DNA of 64,000 nucleotides, taken from Pseudomonas sp. FP1742 (GTDB taxonomy: Bacteria > Pseudomonadota > Gammaproteobacteria > Pseudomonadales > Pseudomonadaceae). The position numbers and the translations under genes were made by a program. Below are positions 27,037-36,626 of this stretch, piece by piece. The first letter of the stretch is position 1, and the number at the start of each line of letters is the position of its first letter. The stretch is taken from assembly GCF_030687145.1 (NCBI RefSeq), contig NZ_CP117460.1, forward strand, positions 4,712,001-4,776,000, in the 5' to 3' direction. The notes under the pieces were generated by a model. The model did not search any database, was not told the origin of the DNA, and saw only the letters and a list, made by a program, of their open reading frames with translations.

Positions 27037-27804
27037 ATGTTCCCCAGCCTGTACATCTCTCACGGCTCCCCCATGCTGGCCCTGGAACCAGGCGCCAGTG
27101 GGCCAGCCCTTGCGCGTCTGGCCGCCGCAATGCCGAAACCCAAAGCCATCGTGATCGTCTCTGCGCACTGGGAAAGCAGCGAATTGCTGGTCAGCGGTAA
27201 CCCTCAACCTGAAACCTGGCACGACTTCGGTGGTTTTCCCCAGGCCTTGTTCGAGGTGCAGTACCCGGCACCCGGCAATCCGCAACTGGCGGCGGAAGTT
27301 GTCGAGCTGCTGAAGGCCGACGGCCTGCCTGCGCGCATCGACCCCCAGCGCCCCTTCGACCATGGGGTATGGGTACCCTTGTCGTTGATGTATCCACAGG
27401 CCGATATCCCGGTGGTGCAGGTCTCGCTGCCCACTCGTGGCGGCCCGGCGCTGCAAACCCGCGTCGGCCATGCCCTGACCAGCCTGCGCGAACACGGCGT
27501 GCTGTTGATCGGCTCCGGCAGCATCACCCACAACCTGCGCGAGCTGGACTGGCACGCCGGCCCGGAAAGCGTCGAGCCCTGGGCCAAGGCGTTCCGCGAC
27601 TGGATGATCGAGAAACTCGAAGCCAATGACGAAGCCGCGCTGCACGACTATCGGCAACAGGCTCCGAACGCCGTGCGCAACCATCCGAGCGATGAGCATC
27701 TACTGCCGCTGTACTTTGCCCGCGCGGCCGGGGGTGAGTTCAGTGTCGCTCACCAGGGGTTCACCATGGGAGCCCTGGGGATGGACATTTATCGCTTTGG
27801 CTGA
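27037..27804 (+). CDS. DODA-type class III extradiol dioxygenase (YgiD-like)
   Basis: A 255-residue member of the class III extradiol ring-cleavage dioxygenase family (LigB/DODA, YgiD). The metal-binding histidines appear in ISHGSPM (about residue 8), SAHWES (about 43), FDHGVWVPL (about 109) and a late HQGFTMGALGMD. The natural substrate in bacteria is uncertain; YgiD can cleave L-DOPA. A CAGGAGC ribosome site precedes the ATG. A shared bidirectional terminator separates it from deaD. Confidence 0.9.
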   Translation: MFPSLYISHGSPMLALEPGASGPALARLAAAMPKPKAIVIVSAHWESSELLVSGNPQPETWHDFGGFPQALFEVQYPAPGNPQLAAEVVELLKADGLPARIDPQRPFDHGVWVPLSLMYPQADIPVVQVSLPTRGGPALQTRVGHALTSLREHGVLLIGSGSITHNLRELDWHAGPESVEPWAKAFRDWMIEKLEANDEAALHDYRQQAPNAVRNHPSDEHLLPLYFARAAGGEFSVAHQGFTMGALGMDIYRFG

Positions 27805-27852
27805 TTGATACAGCGAGTCGCCGCACCACAGACCCGGACACAAACAGCAGAC

Positions 27853-27885
27853 AAAAAAAATCCCCGAACCAGTCGGGGATTTTTT
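27853..27885. terminator. Bidirectional terminator between dioxygenase gene and deaD
   Basis: Stem AAAATCCCCGA / TCGGGGATTTT with a five-base loop, A run on the left and T run on the right, so it can stop transcription from both convergent genes. Confidence 0.92.
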
Positions 27886-27913
27886 ATGTTCGATCAATCA
27901 GCCCGAGAGCGGA

Positions 27914-29587
27914 TCAATCTTCGCGGTAGCGACGCAGCTTCAACTGCTTACCGGCAACGCGAGTGTCCTTCAGCTTGGTCAGCAAACGCTCCAGACCATC
28001 TTCCGGCAGCTCGACGAGGCTGAAGCTGTCACGCACCTGGATGCGACCGATGGCTTCACGCGCCAGACCACCTTCGTTGAGGATGGCGCCCAGCAGGTTC
28101 TTGGCAGCGATACCGTCACGCGCACCCAGCGCGGTACGGCAACGAGCACGACCTTCAGCCAGCGGGATCGGAGCACGACGCTCGCGGTCACCACGGTCCG
28201 GACGATCACCGGAACGCTCTGGACGATCGCCACGCGGTGCATTGTTCGGCACCAGTGGACGCTCTTTCTCGATCGCGGCCAGGGTCAGCGCTTGACCGTT
28301 GGTAGCCTTGCGCAGCAGGGCTGCGGCCAGGGCACGCGGGCTGCAACCGATATCGGCAGTCAGACGATCCAGCAGATCACCGTGAGTCGATTCGGCATCA
28401 GCCACCAGCGGCGACAGGCTGTTGGTCAGTTTCTTGATGCGGGCATCGAGAACGGCCTGGGCGTCCGGCAGACGAACTTCGGCAACCTTCTGACCAGTCA
28501 CACGCTCGATCACTTGCAGCATGCGGCGCTCACGAGGAGTCACCAGCAGCAGCGCACGACCTTCGCGACCGGCACGGCCGGTACGGCCGATACGGTGAAC
28601 GTAGGATTCCGGATCGTACGGCATATCAACGTTGAACACGTGAGTGATGCGCGGAACGTCCAGGCCACGAGCGGCAACGTCGGTCGCCACGACGATGTCC
28701 AGACGACCATCCTTGAGGGATTCGATCACGCGCTCACGCTGGTTCTGAGCAATGTCACCGTTCAGCGCAGCGGCTTTGTAGCCTTTGGCTTCCAGGGCAC
28801 TGGCCAGGTCCAGGGTCGCTTGCTTGGTGCGCACGAACATGATCAGGGCGTCGAAATCTTCCACTTCCAGCAAGCTCAGAACGGCAGAAGTCTTCTGGTC
28901 AGCGTGAACCAACAGGTGAGCCTGTTCGATCGCGGTAACGGTCTGAGTCTTGCTCTGGATCTTCACGTGCTTCGGATCGCGCAGATGGCGTTCGGCGATG
29001 GCACGGATCGATTGCGGCAGGGTGGCCGAGAACAATACGGTCTGACGGGTTTCCGGCATGGCCTTGAAGATAACTTCCAGGTCGTCCATGAAGCCCAGCT
29101 TGAGCATTTCGTCCGCTTCGTCGAGAACCAGGTGGTTCACGGTAGCCAGGACTTTTTCGTCGCGACGCAGGTGGTCGCACAGACGACCCGGAGTGGCGAC
29201 AACGATCTGTGCACCATTACGAATTGCTTTCAATTGTGGGCCCATCGGCGCGCCGCCGTAGACAGCCACAACAGTTACGCCCGGCATTTGCTTGGCGTAG
29301 GTTTCGAAAGCGGTTGCAACTTGTAGCGCCAACTCACGAGTTGGGGCCAGGATCAGAGCTTGCGGCTCGCGCTTGGACGGATCAATGCGGTGCAGGATCG
29401 GCAGGGCAAAGGCAGCGGTTTTACCGGTACCGGTTTGCGCCTGGCCAATCATATCGTGACCGGCGAGAATGATCGGGATCGACTGCTGCTGAATGGCCGA
29501 AGGCTCTTCATAGCCGGTAGCGACTACTGCAGCGACAATATTAGGGTGAAGTTCAAGAGCGGCGAAGCCGCCGATTTCCTGGGTCAT
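27914..29587 (-). CDS. deaD: DEAD-box RNA helicase DeaD/CsdA
   Basis: A 557-residue ATP-dependent RNA helicase acting in ribosome assembly and mRNA decay, important in the cold. All motifs are present: Q motif (GYEEPSAIQQQSIP), AQTGTGKT, PTRELA, TPGR, DEAD (VLDEADEM), SAT, and HRIGRTGRAGR. The C-terminal part has a basic GDRPERSGDRPDRGDRERR tract followed by a DbpA-type RNA-binding domain (ILNEGGLAREAIGRIQVRD). I start at ATG 29587 (MTQEIGGFAALEL) with AGAGGCAG upstream; a longer in-frame N-terminus to 29773 is not conserved-looking. A long leader upstream is typical of cold-regulated csdA. Confidence 0.94.
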   Translation of the reverse strand: MTQEIGGFAALELHPNIVAAVVATGYEEPSAIQQQSIPIILAGHDMIGQAQTGTGKTAAFALPILHRIDPSKREPQALILAPTRELALQVATAFETYAKQMPGVTVVAVYGGAPMGPQLKAIRNGAQIVVATPGRLCDHLRRDEKVLATVNHLVLDEADEMLKLGFMDDLEVIFKAMPETRQTVLFSATLPQSIRAIAERHLRDPKHVKIQSKTQTVTAIEQAHLLVHADQKTSAVLSLLEVEDFDALIMFVRTKQATLDLASALEAKGYKAAALNGDIAQNQRERVIESLKDGRLDIVVATDVAARGLDVPRITHVFNVDMPYDPESYVHRIGRTGRAGREGRALLLVTPRERRMLQVIERVTGQKVAEVRLPDAQAVLDARIKKLTNSLSPLVADAESTHGDLLDRLTADIGCSPRALAAALLRKATNGQALTLAAIEKERPLVPNNAPRGDRPERSGDRPDRGDRERRAPIPLAEGRARCRTALGARDGIAAKNLLGAILNEGGLAREAIGRIQVRDSFSLVELPEDGLERLLTKLKDTRVAGKQLKLRRYRED

Positions 29588-30007
29588 GGGTCTGCCTCTA
29601 AGTGCATCCGCAAAGACCCATGCTCCAAAGCTGCGCATGCCGTGTTGAGACTCAAGAGTCGCCCTGGCAGCTTTGTCGGCGGGGATTTGCGAAAACGAAT
29701 GAATGAAAAGAATCGTCAAGGAAGAGTCCGCAGGCGGACGTGCAGCCGAAGCTGGCTTCGGGGAATTGCGCAACCTAAACGCGGCCCGGTTAAAGGCCGG
29801 CGCGCACTATACCGGAATTCGGCCAAAAAGGGAGCTTTTTTTATCGGAAAAAACCGGCGTACGCCGTTGTGTCACAGGCTTTGCGGATAATCGTGCGACC
29901 GTCTATTTTGCAAAGGCCCGGCCCTGCTGGCGATGACGCTAAAACGGTTCATCCTTGTGACACAGACCTTCGGTCTGACACACCCTTCCCGCCCGAGGAA
30001 ATGCTCC
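29588..30007. other. deaD leader and divergent promoter region
   Basis: A 420-base gap between divergent deaD and the crotonase gene. The deaD-proximal half is probably a long 5' leader; it contains an inverted repeat AAAGCTGC (29627-29634) / GCAGCTTT (29667-29674). Open frames on either strand here lack ribosome sites. No other feature recognised. Confidence 0.5.
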
Positions 30008-30799
30008 ATGAATCAGCCCAGTCCCAGTCGTGTAACCCGTGAACGGCACGGTCATGTCCTGATGATCGGCCTGGATCGGGTGGCCAAACGCAATGCCTTC
30101 GACCTCGACCTGCTCAATGCACTCAGCCTGGCTTATGGCGAGTTCGAGGCCGACATCGAGGCGCGGGTGGCTGTGGTGTTCGGTCATGGCGAGCACTTCA
30201 CTGCCGGGCTCGACCTGGTCAGCGCCGGCTCGGCCCTGGCCGAAGGCTGGCACCCCCCGCCGGGTGGCTGCGACCCATGGGGCGTGTTCGGCGGCCCCCG
30301 GGTCAGCAAACCGGTGATTGTCGCGGCGCGGGGCTATTGCCTGACCGCTGGCATCGAGTTGATGCTGGCCGCCGACATCAACCTGTGCGCCAGCAATACT
30401 CGCTTTGCCCAGAAGGAAGTGCAGCGCGGGCTCTTCCCGTTCGGCGGCGCCACCTTGCGCCTGCATCAGGTCGCCGGTTGGGGCAATGCCATGCGCTGGC
30501 TGCTTACCGGCGATGAGTTCGACGCGCATGATGCCTTGCATCTGGGCCTGGTACAGGAAGTCATGGCCAGTGAGGATCTGCTGCCACGGGCGATCGAACT
30601 GGCTGAGCGGATCGCCCGGCAGGCACCGCTGGGGGTTCAGGCGACGTTGATGTCTGCCCGGCTGGCGCGCTACGAGGGTGAGACCGTGGCGGCCCAGGCA
30701 TTGCCGGCATTGGTGAAGAAATTGCTGAGTAGCGAGGATGCCAAGGAGGGAGTGCGGTCGCTGGTCGAGAAACGGCCTGGGGTTTTCAAAGGGCTTTGA
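30008..30799 (+). CDS. Enoyl-CoA hydratase/isomerase (crotonase) family protein
   Basis: A 263-residue crotonase-fold enzyme. Seen: RVAKRNAFDLDLLNAL, the oxyanion region HFTAGLDL, and GYCLTAGIELMLAADINL with the second oxyanion Gly; the usual catalytic Glu positions are replaced around QKEVQRGLFPFGGATLRL, so the exact reaction (hydration, isomerisation or hydrolysis) cannot be set. It acts on acyl-CoA in the cytoplasm. ATG 30008 has a GAGGAAATG leader. It stands alone between deaD and a REP pair. Confidence 0.87.
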   Translation: MNQPSPSRVTRERHGHVLMIGLDRVAKRNAFDLDLLNALSLAYGEFEADIEARVAVVFGHGEHFTAGLDLVSAGSALAEGWHPPPGGCDPWGVFGGPRVSKPVIVAARGYCLTAGIELMLAADINLCASNTRFAQKEVQRGLFPFGGATLRLHQVAGWGNAMRWLLTGDEFDAHDALHLGLVQEVMASEDLLPRAIELAERIARQAPLGVQATLMSARLARYEGETVAAQALPALVKKLLSSEDAKEGVRSLVEKRPGVFKGL

Positions 30800-30822
30800 G
30801 GCATGTATTGACGGGCAGGAAG

Positions 30823-30918
30823 CCTTCGCGAGCAAGCCCGCTTCCACAGTTGACCGAGTTGAACCGCAAATTTGCGACCGACAAAGATCGAATGTGGGAG
30901 CGGGCTTGCTCGCGAAGG
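30823..30918. repeat. REP pair 2 (inverted)
   Basis: Inverted copies at 30823-30848 (CCTTCGCGAGCAAGCCCGCT) and 30893-30918 with a 44-base spacer, between the crotonase gene and the convergent spermidine-synthase-like gene. Confidence 0.9.
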
Positions 30919-30937
30919 GGCCCGAACAGACAACGAC

Positions 30938-31693
30938 TTATGTCGCCGGTCGAATCGCCTTGATCAACGATTGCAACGAATACCCCAATCGCGGCGCCAG
31001 GCCTTCGGCCCGGGTGATCAGCCCGTCCATGTCCAGCTCCTGATCCAGCTCCGATGGCACGATCAGGATCACGTTGCCCTCCTTCACCGGCAGTTCCCAG
31101 TAATGCCGGTGATAGAGCCCGCGCAACAATGCCGCACCCAACGGCTTGCCGTCGTCGGTGGCCCATTGGTTGATCACCAGCCAGCCACCCGGATTCAAGC
31201 GTTTCTGACAGTTTTCCAGAAAGCTCCAGGCCAGATGCCCGACACCCGGCCCGACATCGGTATAGAGGTCGACGAAAATCAGATCGGCCGGTTCAGCCGT
31301 ATCGAGTAGTTCCAGGGCATCGCCGACGCGAATGTACAGCCGCGGATCGTCATCCAGCCCCAGGTATTCGATGGCCAGGCGTGGCACGTCCGGACGCAGC
31401 TCGATGGCTTCGACATCTTCCAGCGGCAGGAACTTCAAGCACGCCTGGGTCAACGTGCCGGCGCCGAGCCCGAGAAACAGCGCGCTGTCCGGCTGCTCGT
31501 GGCACAGTGCGCCAATCAGCATCGCCCGGGTGTAATCGTATTCGAGCCAGCTCGGATCAGCGGTAAACACGCAGCTCTGCTCGATGGCATCACCGAATTC
31601 CAGAAAACGGTAATCGGCCACTTCCAGCACGCGAATCACGCCGAACTCATCCTGTACCTCGGCGAGCAAATGCTCGACGCGCTCCTCAGTCAT
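30938..31693 (-). CDS. Spermidine-synthase-like methyltransferase-fold protein
   Basis: A 251-residue protein with the spermidine synthase/SAM-methyltransferase fold: YTRAMLIGALC, ALFLGLGAGTLTQACLKFLP (glycine-rich nucleotide site), VEAIELRPDVPRLA and the GDALELLDTAEPADLIFVDLYTD motif. The catalytic Asp-rich gate of true spermidine synthases is only partly kept, so its substrate is uncertain; it may be a polyamine-related transferase. No membrane domain. Divergent from the class II DAHP synthase gene. Confidence 0.8.
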   Translation of the reverse strand: MTEERVEHLLAEVQDEFGVIRVLEVADYRFLEFGDAIEQSCVFTADPSWLEYDYTRAMLIGALCHEQPDSALFLGLGAGTLTQACLKFLPLEDVEAIELRPDVPRLAIEYLGLDDDPRLYIRVGDALELLDTAEPADLIFVDLYTDVGPGVGHLAWSFLENCQKRLNPGGWLVINQWATDDGKPLGAALLRGLYHRHYWELPVKEGNVILIVPSELDQELDMDGLITRAEGLAPRLGYSLQSLIKAIRPAT

Positions 31694-31841
31694 TTCGTCT
31701 CCTGATCGTTACCGACCCCGGCAACGCGATAAACCGCAACATAAAGCGGCAAAGACGCGATTGTCCGCGAAGCGACGGGAACAGGTCACGCACTAATTGC
31801 TGATAACATAACCGTCCGAGCGTAAAACACTAGAGACTGCA

Positions 31842-33188
31842 ATGAACCAACCCTGGAGCCCTGACAGCTGGCGCGCCCTGCCGATCCAGCAACAACCTCA
31901 ATACCCCGACGCGGCGCATTTGCTGCACGTCGAGCAAACCCTGGCGAGCTATCCGCCACTGGTGTTTGCCGGTGAAGCCCGGGAGTTGCGTCGTCAGTTC
32001 GCCGAAGTCACCCAGGGCCGGGCGTTTCTGTTGCAGGGCGGCGACTGCGCCGAAAGCTTCGCCGAATTCTCCGCCGCGAAAATTCGCGACACTTTTAAAG
32101 TGTTGCTGCAAATGGCGATCGTCATGACCTTCGCCGCCGGTTGCCCGGTGGTCAAAGTCGGACGCATGGCCGGCCAGTTCGCCAAACCCCGTTCGGCCAA
32201 TGACGAGACCATCAACGGCGTGACGCTGCCGGCCTACCGTGGCGACATCGTCAATGGCATCGGTTTCGACGAAAAAAGCCGCGTGCCGGACCCGGATCGT
32301 CTGCTGCAGTCTTATCACCAGTCCACCGCGACCCTGAACCTGCTGCGCGCCTTTGCCCAGGGCGGCTTTGCAGACCTGCATCAGGTGCACAAATGGAACC
32401 TGGACTTCATCGCCAACTCGGCACTGGCCGAGAAATACAGCCACCTGGCCGATCGCATCGATGAAACCCTGGCCTTCATGCGCGCCTGCGGCATGGACAG
32501 TTCGCCGCAGCTGCGCGAAACCAGTTTCTTCACCGCCCACGAAGCGCTGTTGTTGAACTACGAAGAAGCCTTCGTGCGTCGCGACAGCCTGACCAACGAC
32601 TACTACGACTGCTCGGCCCACATGCTGTGGATCGGCGACCGTACCCGTCAACTGGACGGTGCTCACGTCGAATTCCTGCGCGGGGTGCACAACCCGATCG
32701 GTGTGAAGGTCGGCCCGAGCATGAACCCTGAAGACCTGATTCGCCTGATCGATGTGCTCAACCCGGACAACGACCCCGGTCGCCTCAACCTAATTGCGCG
32801 GATGGGCGCGAACAAGGTCGGCGATCACCTGCCACAGCTGATCCGCGCGGTGCAACGCGAAGGCAAGCAGGTGCTCTGGAGCTCCGACCCGATGCACGGC
32901 AACACCATCAAGGCCAGCAGCGGCTACAAGACCCGCGATTTCGCGCAGATCCTTGGCGAAGTGAAGCAGTTCTTCCAGGTTCACGAAGCGGAAGGCAGTT
33001 ATGCCGGCGGCATCCACATCGAAATGACCGGGCAGAACGTCACCGAATGCATCGGCGGCGCGCGGCCGATTACCGAAGACGGGTTGTCGGACCGTTACCA
33101 CACCCATTGCGACCCGCGGATGAATGCCGATCAATCCCTGGAACTGGCGTTTTTGATTGCTGAAACCCTGAAGCAGGTCCGGCGCTAA
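31842..33188 (+). CDS. Class II 3-deoxy-7-phosphoheptulonate (DAHP) synthase
   Basis: A 448-residue plant-type (class II, AroAII) DAHP synthase that joins phosphoenolpyruvate and erythrose-4-phosphate, the first step of the shikimate pathway. Diagnostic features: N-terminal [19 protein letters not shown], the metal Cys in [30 protein letters not shown] and SDPMHGNT, and [15 protein letters not shown]. Class II enzymes are fed back differently from class I; a class I enzyme lies at 46355, so the cell has at least two entries into the pathway. The gene stands alone. Confidence 0.95.
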   Translation: MNQPWSPDSWRALPIQQQPQYPDAAHLLHVEQTLASYPPLVFAGEARELRRQFAEVTQGRAFLLQGGDCAESFAEFSAAKIRDTFKVLLQMAIVMTFAAGCPVVKVGRMAGQFAKPRSANDETINGVTLPAYRGDIVNGIGFDEKSRVPDPDRLLQSYHQSTATLNLLRAFAQGGFADLHQVHKWNLDFIANSALAEKYSHLADRIDETLAFMRACGMDSSPQLRETSFFTAHEALLLNYEEAFVRRDSLTNDYYDCSAHMLWIGDRTRQLDGAHVEFLRGVHNPIGVKVGPSMNPEDLIRLIDVLNPDNDPGRLNLIARMGANKVGDHLPQLIRAVQREGKQVLWSSDPMHGNTIKASSGYKTRDFAQILGEVKQFFQVHEAEGSYAGGIHIEMTGQNVTECIGGARPITEDGLSDRYHTHCDPRMNADQSLELAFLIAETLKQVRR

Positions 33189-33217
33189 GTCAGTAGTTTT
33201 TTATTGCCTGACAGACC

Positions 33218-33313
33218 GCCATCGCGGGCAAGCCCGCTCCCACAATGACCGTGTCGTTCACAAATCATGTGTCTGGCACGCCCCCTGTGGGAGCCGGCTT
33301 GCTCGCGAAGGCG
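33218..33313. repeat. REP pair 3 (inverted, one arm diverged)
   Basis: Left copy 33218-33244 has the CATCGCGGGCAAGCCCGCTC variant; right copy 33286-33313 has GAGCCGGCTTGCTCGCGAAG with one core change. The two arms come from different subtypes. It lies between convergent genes. Confidence 0.85.
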
Positions 33314-33318
33314 TCAGT

Positions 33319-34548
33319 TCAAACAACACTGAATTGAGCCAACGCCACCCGCAACCGCGCCGCACTCGCCCGCGGGCAATTCAGCTGAACCTGCTCAAGC
33401 CCCAACCAGTCCGCCATCCGCCGCAGATTGACCGCCAACGCCAACATCCCCGCCTCATCCAGCCCCGGCTCTTCCTCATGCACGGCATGCACCGCCAACC
33501 GGCCCGACGCCCGTTCGGCCCGCAAGTCGACCCGCGCAGCAATCCGCTCATTGTGCAAAAACGGCAATACGTAATAGCCATAGACCCGCTTGTGCTGCGG
33601 CGTATAAATCTCCAGCCGATAACGAAAATCGAACAATCGCTCGGTACGGCTGCGCTCCCAGATCAGCGAATCAAACGGCGAAAGCAGCGCGCTGGCCTCA
33701 ACCTTGCGCGGCACCTTCGGCTCGGCCAGGCAATAAGCCGGTTGCCGCCAGCCCTCAACCTCACAGAGCAGTAGAGCCCCGTCCTCGACCAGTTCAGCCA
33801 GACGCGACCGGCTGTCTGCCGGGCTCAAGCGAAAATAATCGCGCAAGTCCTTTTCCGTCCCGACGCCCAACGCCGTGGCGGCATGCAGCAATAGCCCGCG
33901 CTGGGCCTCAGCCTCACTGAGCAGGGGTTGGCGAAGAATCTGCGAAGGAATCACCCGCTCCGGCAAATCATAAAGCCGTTCAAACCCGCGCCGGCCCGCT
34001 ACGGTCACTTCACCGGCGGCAAACAACCATTCCAGGGCATGCTTTTCGACGCTCCAGTCCCACCATGGCCCTGCACGTTCCTGACGGGTCGACAAGCTGC
34101 CTGCCCCCAACGCACCGAGCTCCTGAACCGACGCTAAAACGCGGCGAATCGTGTCCTGCTTTTCACGACCGAAACGCGCCAGTTGCTGATAGATATCTTC
34201 ACCCCGGGCCGCGCGCTGCATACGCCAGCGCATCAACGGGTACATCGACAAGGGCAGCAACGATGCTTCGTGGCCCCAATACTCAAATAACGTGCGCCGA
34301 CGGCCCTGACTCCAGGCAGCCTGATCGAGCAAGTCGGATGAGTAATTGCCAAGACGGGAAAACAAGGGAAGGTAGTGCGAACGCACCAACGCATTGACCG
34401 AATCGATTTGCAGAACGCCCAGGCGCTCGATCAGCCGGTTGAGCTGAACCGGTTTGATCGCCGCCGGCGGCTGGCGCCCGTTGAATCCTTGGGCAGCCAG
34501 CGCCAGACGCCGAGCCTGTTTGAGGGAAAAGGACTGTGTGGCGGGCAT
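33319..34548 (-). CDS. YcaQ-type winged-helix DNA glycosylase
   Basis: A 409-residue member of the YcaQ/AlkX (HTH_42, DUF1006) family. E. coli YcaQ unhooks DNA interstrand crosslinks made by nitrogen mustards. The family catalytic QxD motif is present as Gln47-Ile-Asp49 in VLQIDSVN; winged-helix modules follow, with LFEYWGHEASLLPLSMYP and a C-terminal RLEIYTPQHKRVYGYYVLPFL. I choose ATG 34548 because GGAG sits six bases upstream; an ATG two codons earlier abuts the ribosome site. It is transcribed alone. Confidence 0.88.
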   Translation of the reverse strand: MPATQSFSLKQARRLALAAQGFNGRQPPAAIKPVQLNRLIERLGVLQIDSVNALVRSHYLPLFSRLGNYSSDLLDQAAWSQGRRRTLFEYWGHEASLLPLSMYPLMRWRMQRAARGEDIYQQLARFGREKQDTIRRVLASVQELGALGAGSLSTRQERAGPWWDWSVEKHALEWLFAAGEVTVAGRRGFERLYDLPERVIPSQILRQPLLSEAEAQRGLLLHAATALGVGTEKDLRDYFRLSPADSRSRLAELVEDGALLLCEVEGWRQPAYCLAEPKVPRKVEASALLSPFDSLIWERSRTERLFDFRYRLEIYTPQHKRVYGYYVLPFLHNERIAARVDLRAERASGRLAVHAVHEEEPGLDEAGMLALAVNLRRMADWLGLEQVQLNCPRASAARLRVALAQFSVV

Positions 34549-34612
34549 GAGCATCTCCTTGTCTGCTCGCAACCTACCTCACCCGAAAGTGGTTGGTGTA
34601 GCAATGGCATCA

Positions 34613-34828
34613 TCATTTATGCATCGGATCATCCCAGAACGGTCTTACTACCTCATGTTCCACATCCGCACGGGTCACGCCGATGTCCTTCAGTGCTTCG
34701 TCGCTCAGGCCCGCCAGCATTTCACGTTCACGGTGAAGTTCATACCAGCGACTAAACTTGTGCAGCAGATCGGATACCGCGTGGATTGAGAATTTTTCTT
34801 GCGTTACATGCTCGTTGTGACCTTTCAT
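34613..34828 (-). CDS. DUF1127 small protein
   Basis: A 71-residue protein with the C-terminal DUF1127 (YjiS-like) motif WYELHREREMLAGLSDEALKDIGVTRADV, an arginine-rich short domain found in many proteobacterial small regulators, some of which affect phosphate or carbon metabolism and RNA stability. A strong AAAGGAGG lies upstream of ATG 34828. It is divergent from a LysR gene by about 95 bases, so the LysR protein may control it. Confidence 0.88.
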   Translation of the reverse strand: MKGHNEHVTQEKFSIHAVSDLLHKFSRWYELHREREMLAGLSDEALKDIGVTRADVEHEVVRPFWDDPMHK

Positions 34829-34924
34829 CGTGTAGCCCTCCTTTAGGGATGGATCCAGTCTCGCTCCAGCGATAAGATCAATCCAACGAATGTTTCTGAT
34901 GGAATGCATCTCGGAGATTGATGA

Positions 34925-35779
34925 ATGTCCGCTTACCCCAGTATCGACACAGATGTCCTGCGCACCTTCGTCGCGATCGCCGACCAGGGCGGCTTTACCC
35001 GCGCCGGTGAAATGGTCAACCGCACCCAGTCCGCGGTGAGCATGCAGATGAAGCGCCTCGAAGAGGATGTGTTGCAGCGCCAGTTGTTCGAACGCGACGG
35101 ACGTCAGGTCAAGTTGACCGCCGAAGGCCAGGTATTGCTGGGCTATGCGCGGCGCATCCTCAAACTCCACAGCGAAGTCTTCAATACCCTGCGCGAGCCG
35201 CACATGGTCGGTACGGTGCGCATCGGCACACCCGACGATTACGTCATGCGCTTTCTACCGGGCATCCTGTCGCGCTTCGCGCAGTTCTACCCGCTGATCC
35301 AGATCGAGGTTCACTGCGAATCGACCCGGCAACTGTTGCAGCGCCAGGACCTGGACCTGTCCATCGTCACCCGCGAGCCGGGTAACGAGATCGGCCAATT
35401 GTTGCGCAAGGAGCGTTTTGTCTGGGCCGAGGCCCAATGCTTCAACGCCCACGAGCAAACACCGTTGCCGCTGGCGATGTTCAACAGTGATTGTTTCTGC
35501 CGCGCCTGGGCGTGCAATGCCCTGGACGCCATGGGCCGCGATTACCGCATTGCCTACAACAGCTCCAGTCTGTCGGCATTAATGGCAGTGGTCAGCGCGG
35601 GCCTGGCCATCACCGCGCAACTGGAAAGCCTGATCACGCCGGATATGCGCATCCTCGGCGCCGATCAGGGCCTGCCCTTGCTGCCGGAAGGCAGCATCAT
35701 GCTGATCCGCAACCTGAATAACCCTTCGCCGATCACCGAATGCCTGGCCGAGCACATCGTCGAAGGCTTCAAACTTTAA
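34925..35779 (+). CDS. LysR-family regulator A
   Basis: A 284-residue LysR-type regulator: N-terminal HTH (VLRTFVAIADQGGFTRAGEMVNRTQSAVSMQMKRLE, residues 11-46) and a C-terminal periplasmic-binding-like effector domain (from about 95). It resembles the LrhA/HexA/PecT branch in its first residues (IDTDVLRTFVAIAD). Ligand and targets are unknown. Divergent from the DUF1127 gene, a usual LysR-target arrangement. Its 3' end overlaps the convergent TauE-like gene by 11 bases. Confidence 0.9.
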   Translation: MSAYPSIDTDVLRTFVAIADQGGFTRAGEMVNRTQSAVSMQMKRLEEDVLQRQLFERDGRQVKLTAEGQVLLGYARRILKLHSEVFNTLREPHMVGTVRIGTPDDYVMRFLPGILSRFAQFYPLIQIEVHCESTRQLLQRQDLDLSIVTREPGNEIGQLLRKERFVWAEAQCFNAHEQTPLPLAMFNSDCFCRAWACNALDAMGRDYRIAYNSSSLSALMAVVSAGLAITAQLESLITPDMRILGADQGLPLLPEGSIMLIRNLNNPSPITECLAEHIVEGFKL

Positions 35780-36518
35780 ACGCGAGCATCACCGCACAGC
35801 ACACCAGAAAACCACAGAACAGCCCGCGCAGGAGACGCTCCGGCAATGCGTGGGCAATTCTCACGCCCCAACTGATGCTCATCAATCCACCGACCGCCAA
35901 CGGCACACCGATCGTCCAGTTGACCTGATGATGCACCGCATACGTCGCCAAGGTGACGCCTGTGCTCGGCAATGCCAGCGCCAGCGACAAGCCTTGGGCG
36001 ACCACTTGGCTGGTACCGAACAGGCTGGTCAACACCGGCGTTGCCACCACCGCCCCGCCCACGCCAAACAGCCCCCCCATGGTCCCGGAAGCCGCGCCGA
36101 GCACGCCCAGCCATGGCCATGAATAATGCATCTGCGAAGAAGCCGGCGCAGTGGCGGTGAACATTCGCATCAAGTTGTAGGCCGACAGTGCGACCAGGAA
36201 CGCAACGAAGCCCACCCGCATGGTTTGCGCATCAACACCCACCGCCCAGATCGAACCGATCCAGGCGAAACAGAACCCCATCGACGCCAGTGGCAGCGCA
36301 TGGCGCAATTCGATGCGATTGCGCTGGTGATAGCGCCACAGCGCCAGCATCACGTTCGGCACCACCATCACCAGCGCCGTGCCTTGGGCAATCTGCTGAT
36401 CGAGACCGAACCACACGCCCAGCAGCGGGATCGCAATCAACCCGCCACCAATGCCGAAAAGCCCGCCGAGAGTGCCCAGGGCAGCGCCAAAAACCAGATA
36501 CATCACAAACTCAATCAC
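35769..36518 (-). CDS. TauE/SafE (TSUP) family permease
   Basis: A 249-residue inner-membrane protein of the sulfite exporter TauE/SafE family. Eight or so hydrophobic segments with the repeated family motif GGLFGIGGGLIAIPLL (about residue 18) and GGLFGVGGAVVATPVL (about 148). Members move sulfite, sulfoacetate or other organic anions; the substrate here is unknown. It is divergent from LysR regulator B, which may control it. Confidence 0.9.
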   Translation of the reverse strand: MIEFVMYLVFGAALGTLGGLFGIGGGLIAIPLLGVWFGLDQQIAQGTALVMVVPNVMLALWRYHQRNRIELRHALPLASMGFCFAWIGSIWAVGVDAQTMRVGFVAFLVALSAYNLMRMFTATAPASSQMHYSWPWLGVLGAASGTMGGLFGVGGAVVATPVLTSLFGTSQVVAQGLSLALALPSTGVTLATYAVHHQVNWTIGVPLAVGGLMSISWGVRIAHALPERLLRGLFCGFLVCCAVMLAFKV

Positions 36519-36626
36519 AGGCGATTTCCTCTTGTCAGGCCGTTCATCCTACGCAGTCGGCTCTGGCGGGGAAACGCACAGCAACGCACAATGGCTGTGC
36601 CAAATTCGCACAAGCGCTGACAAACC

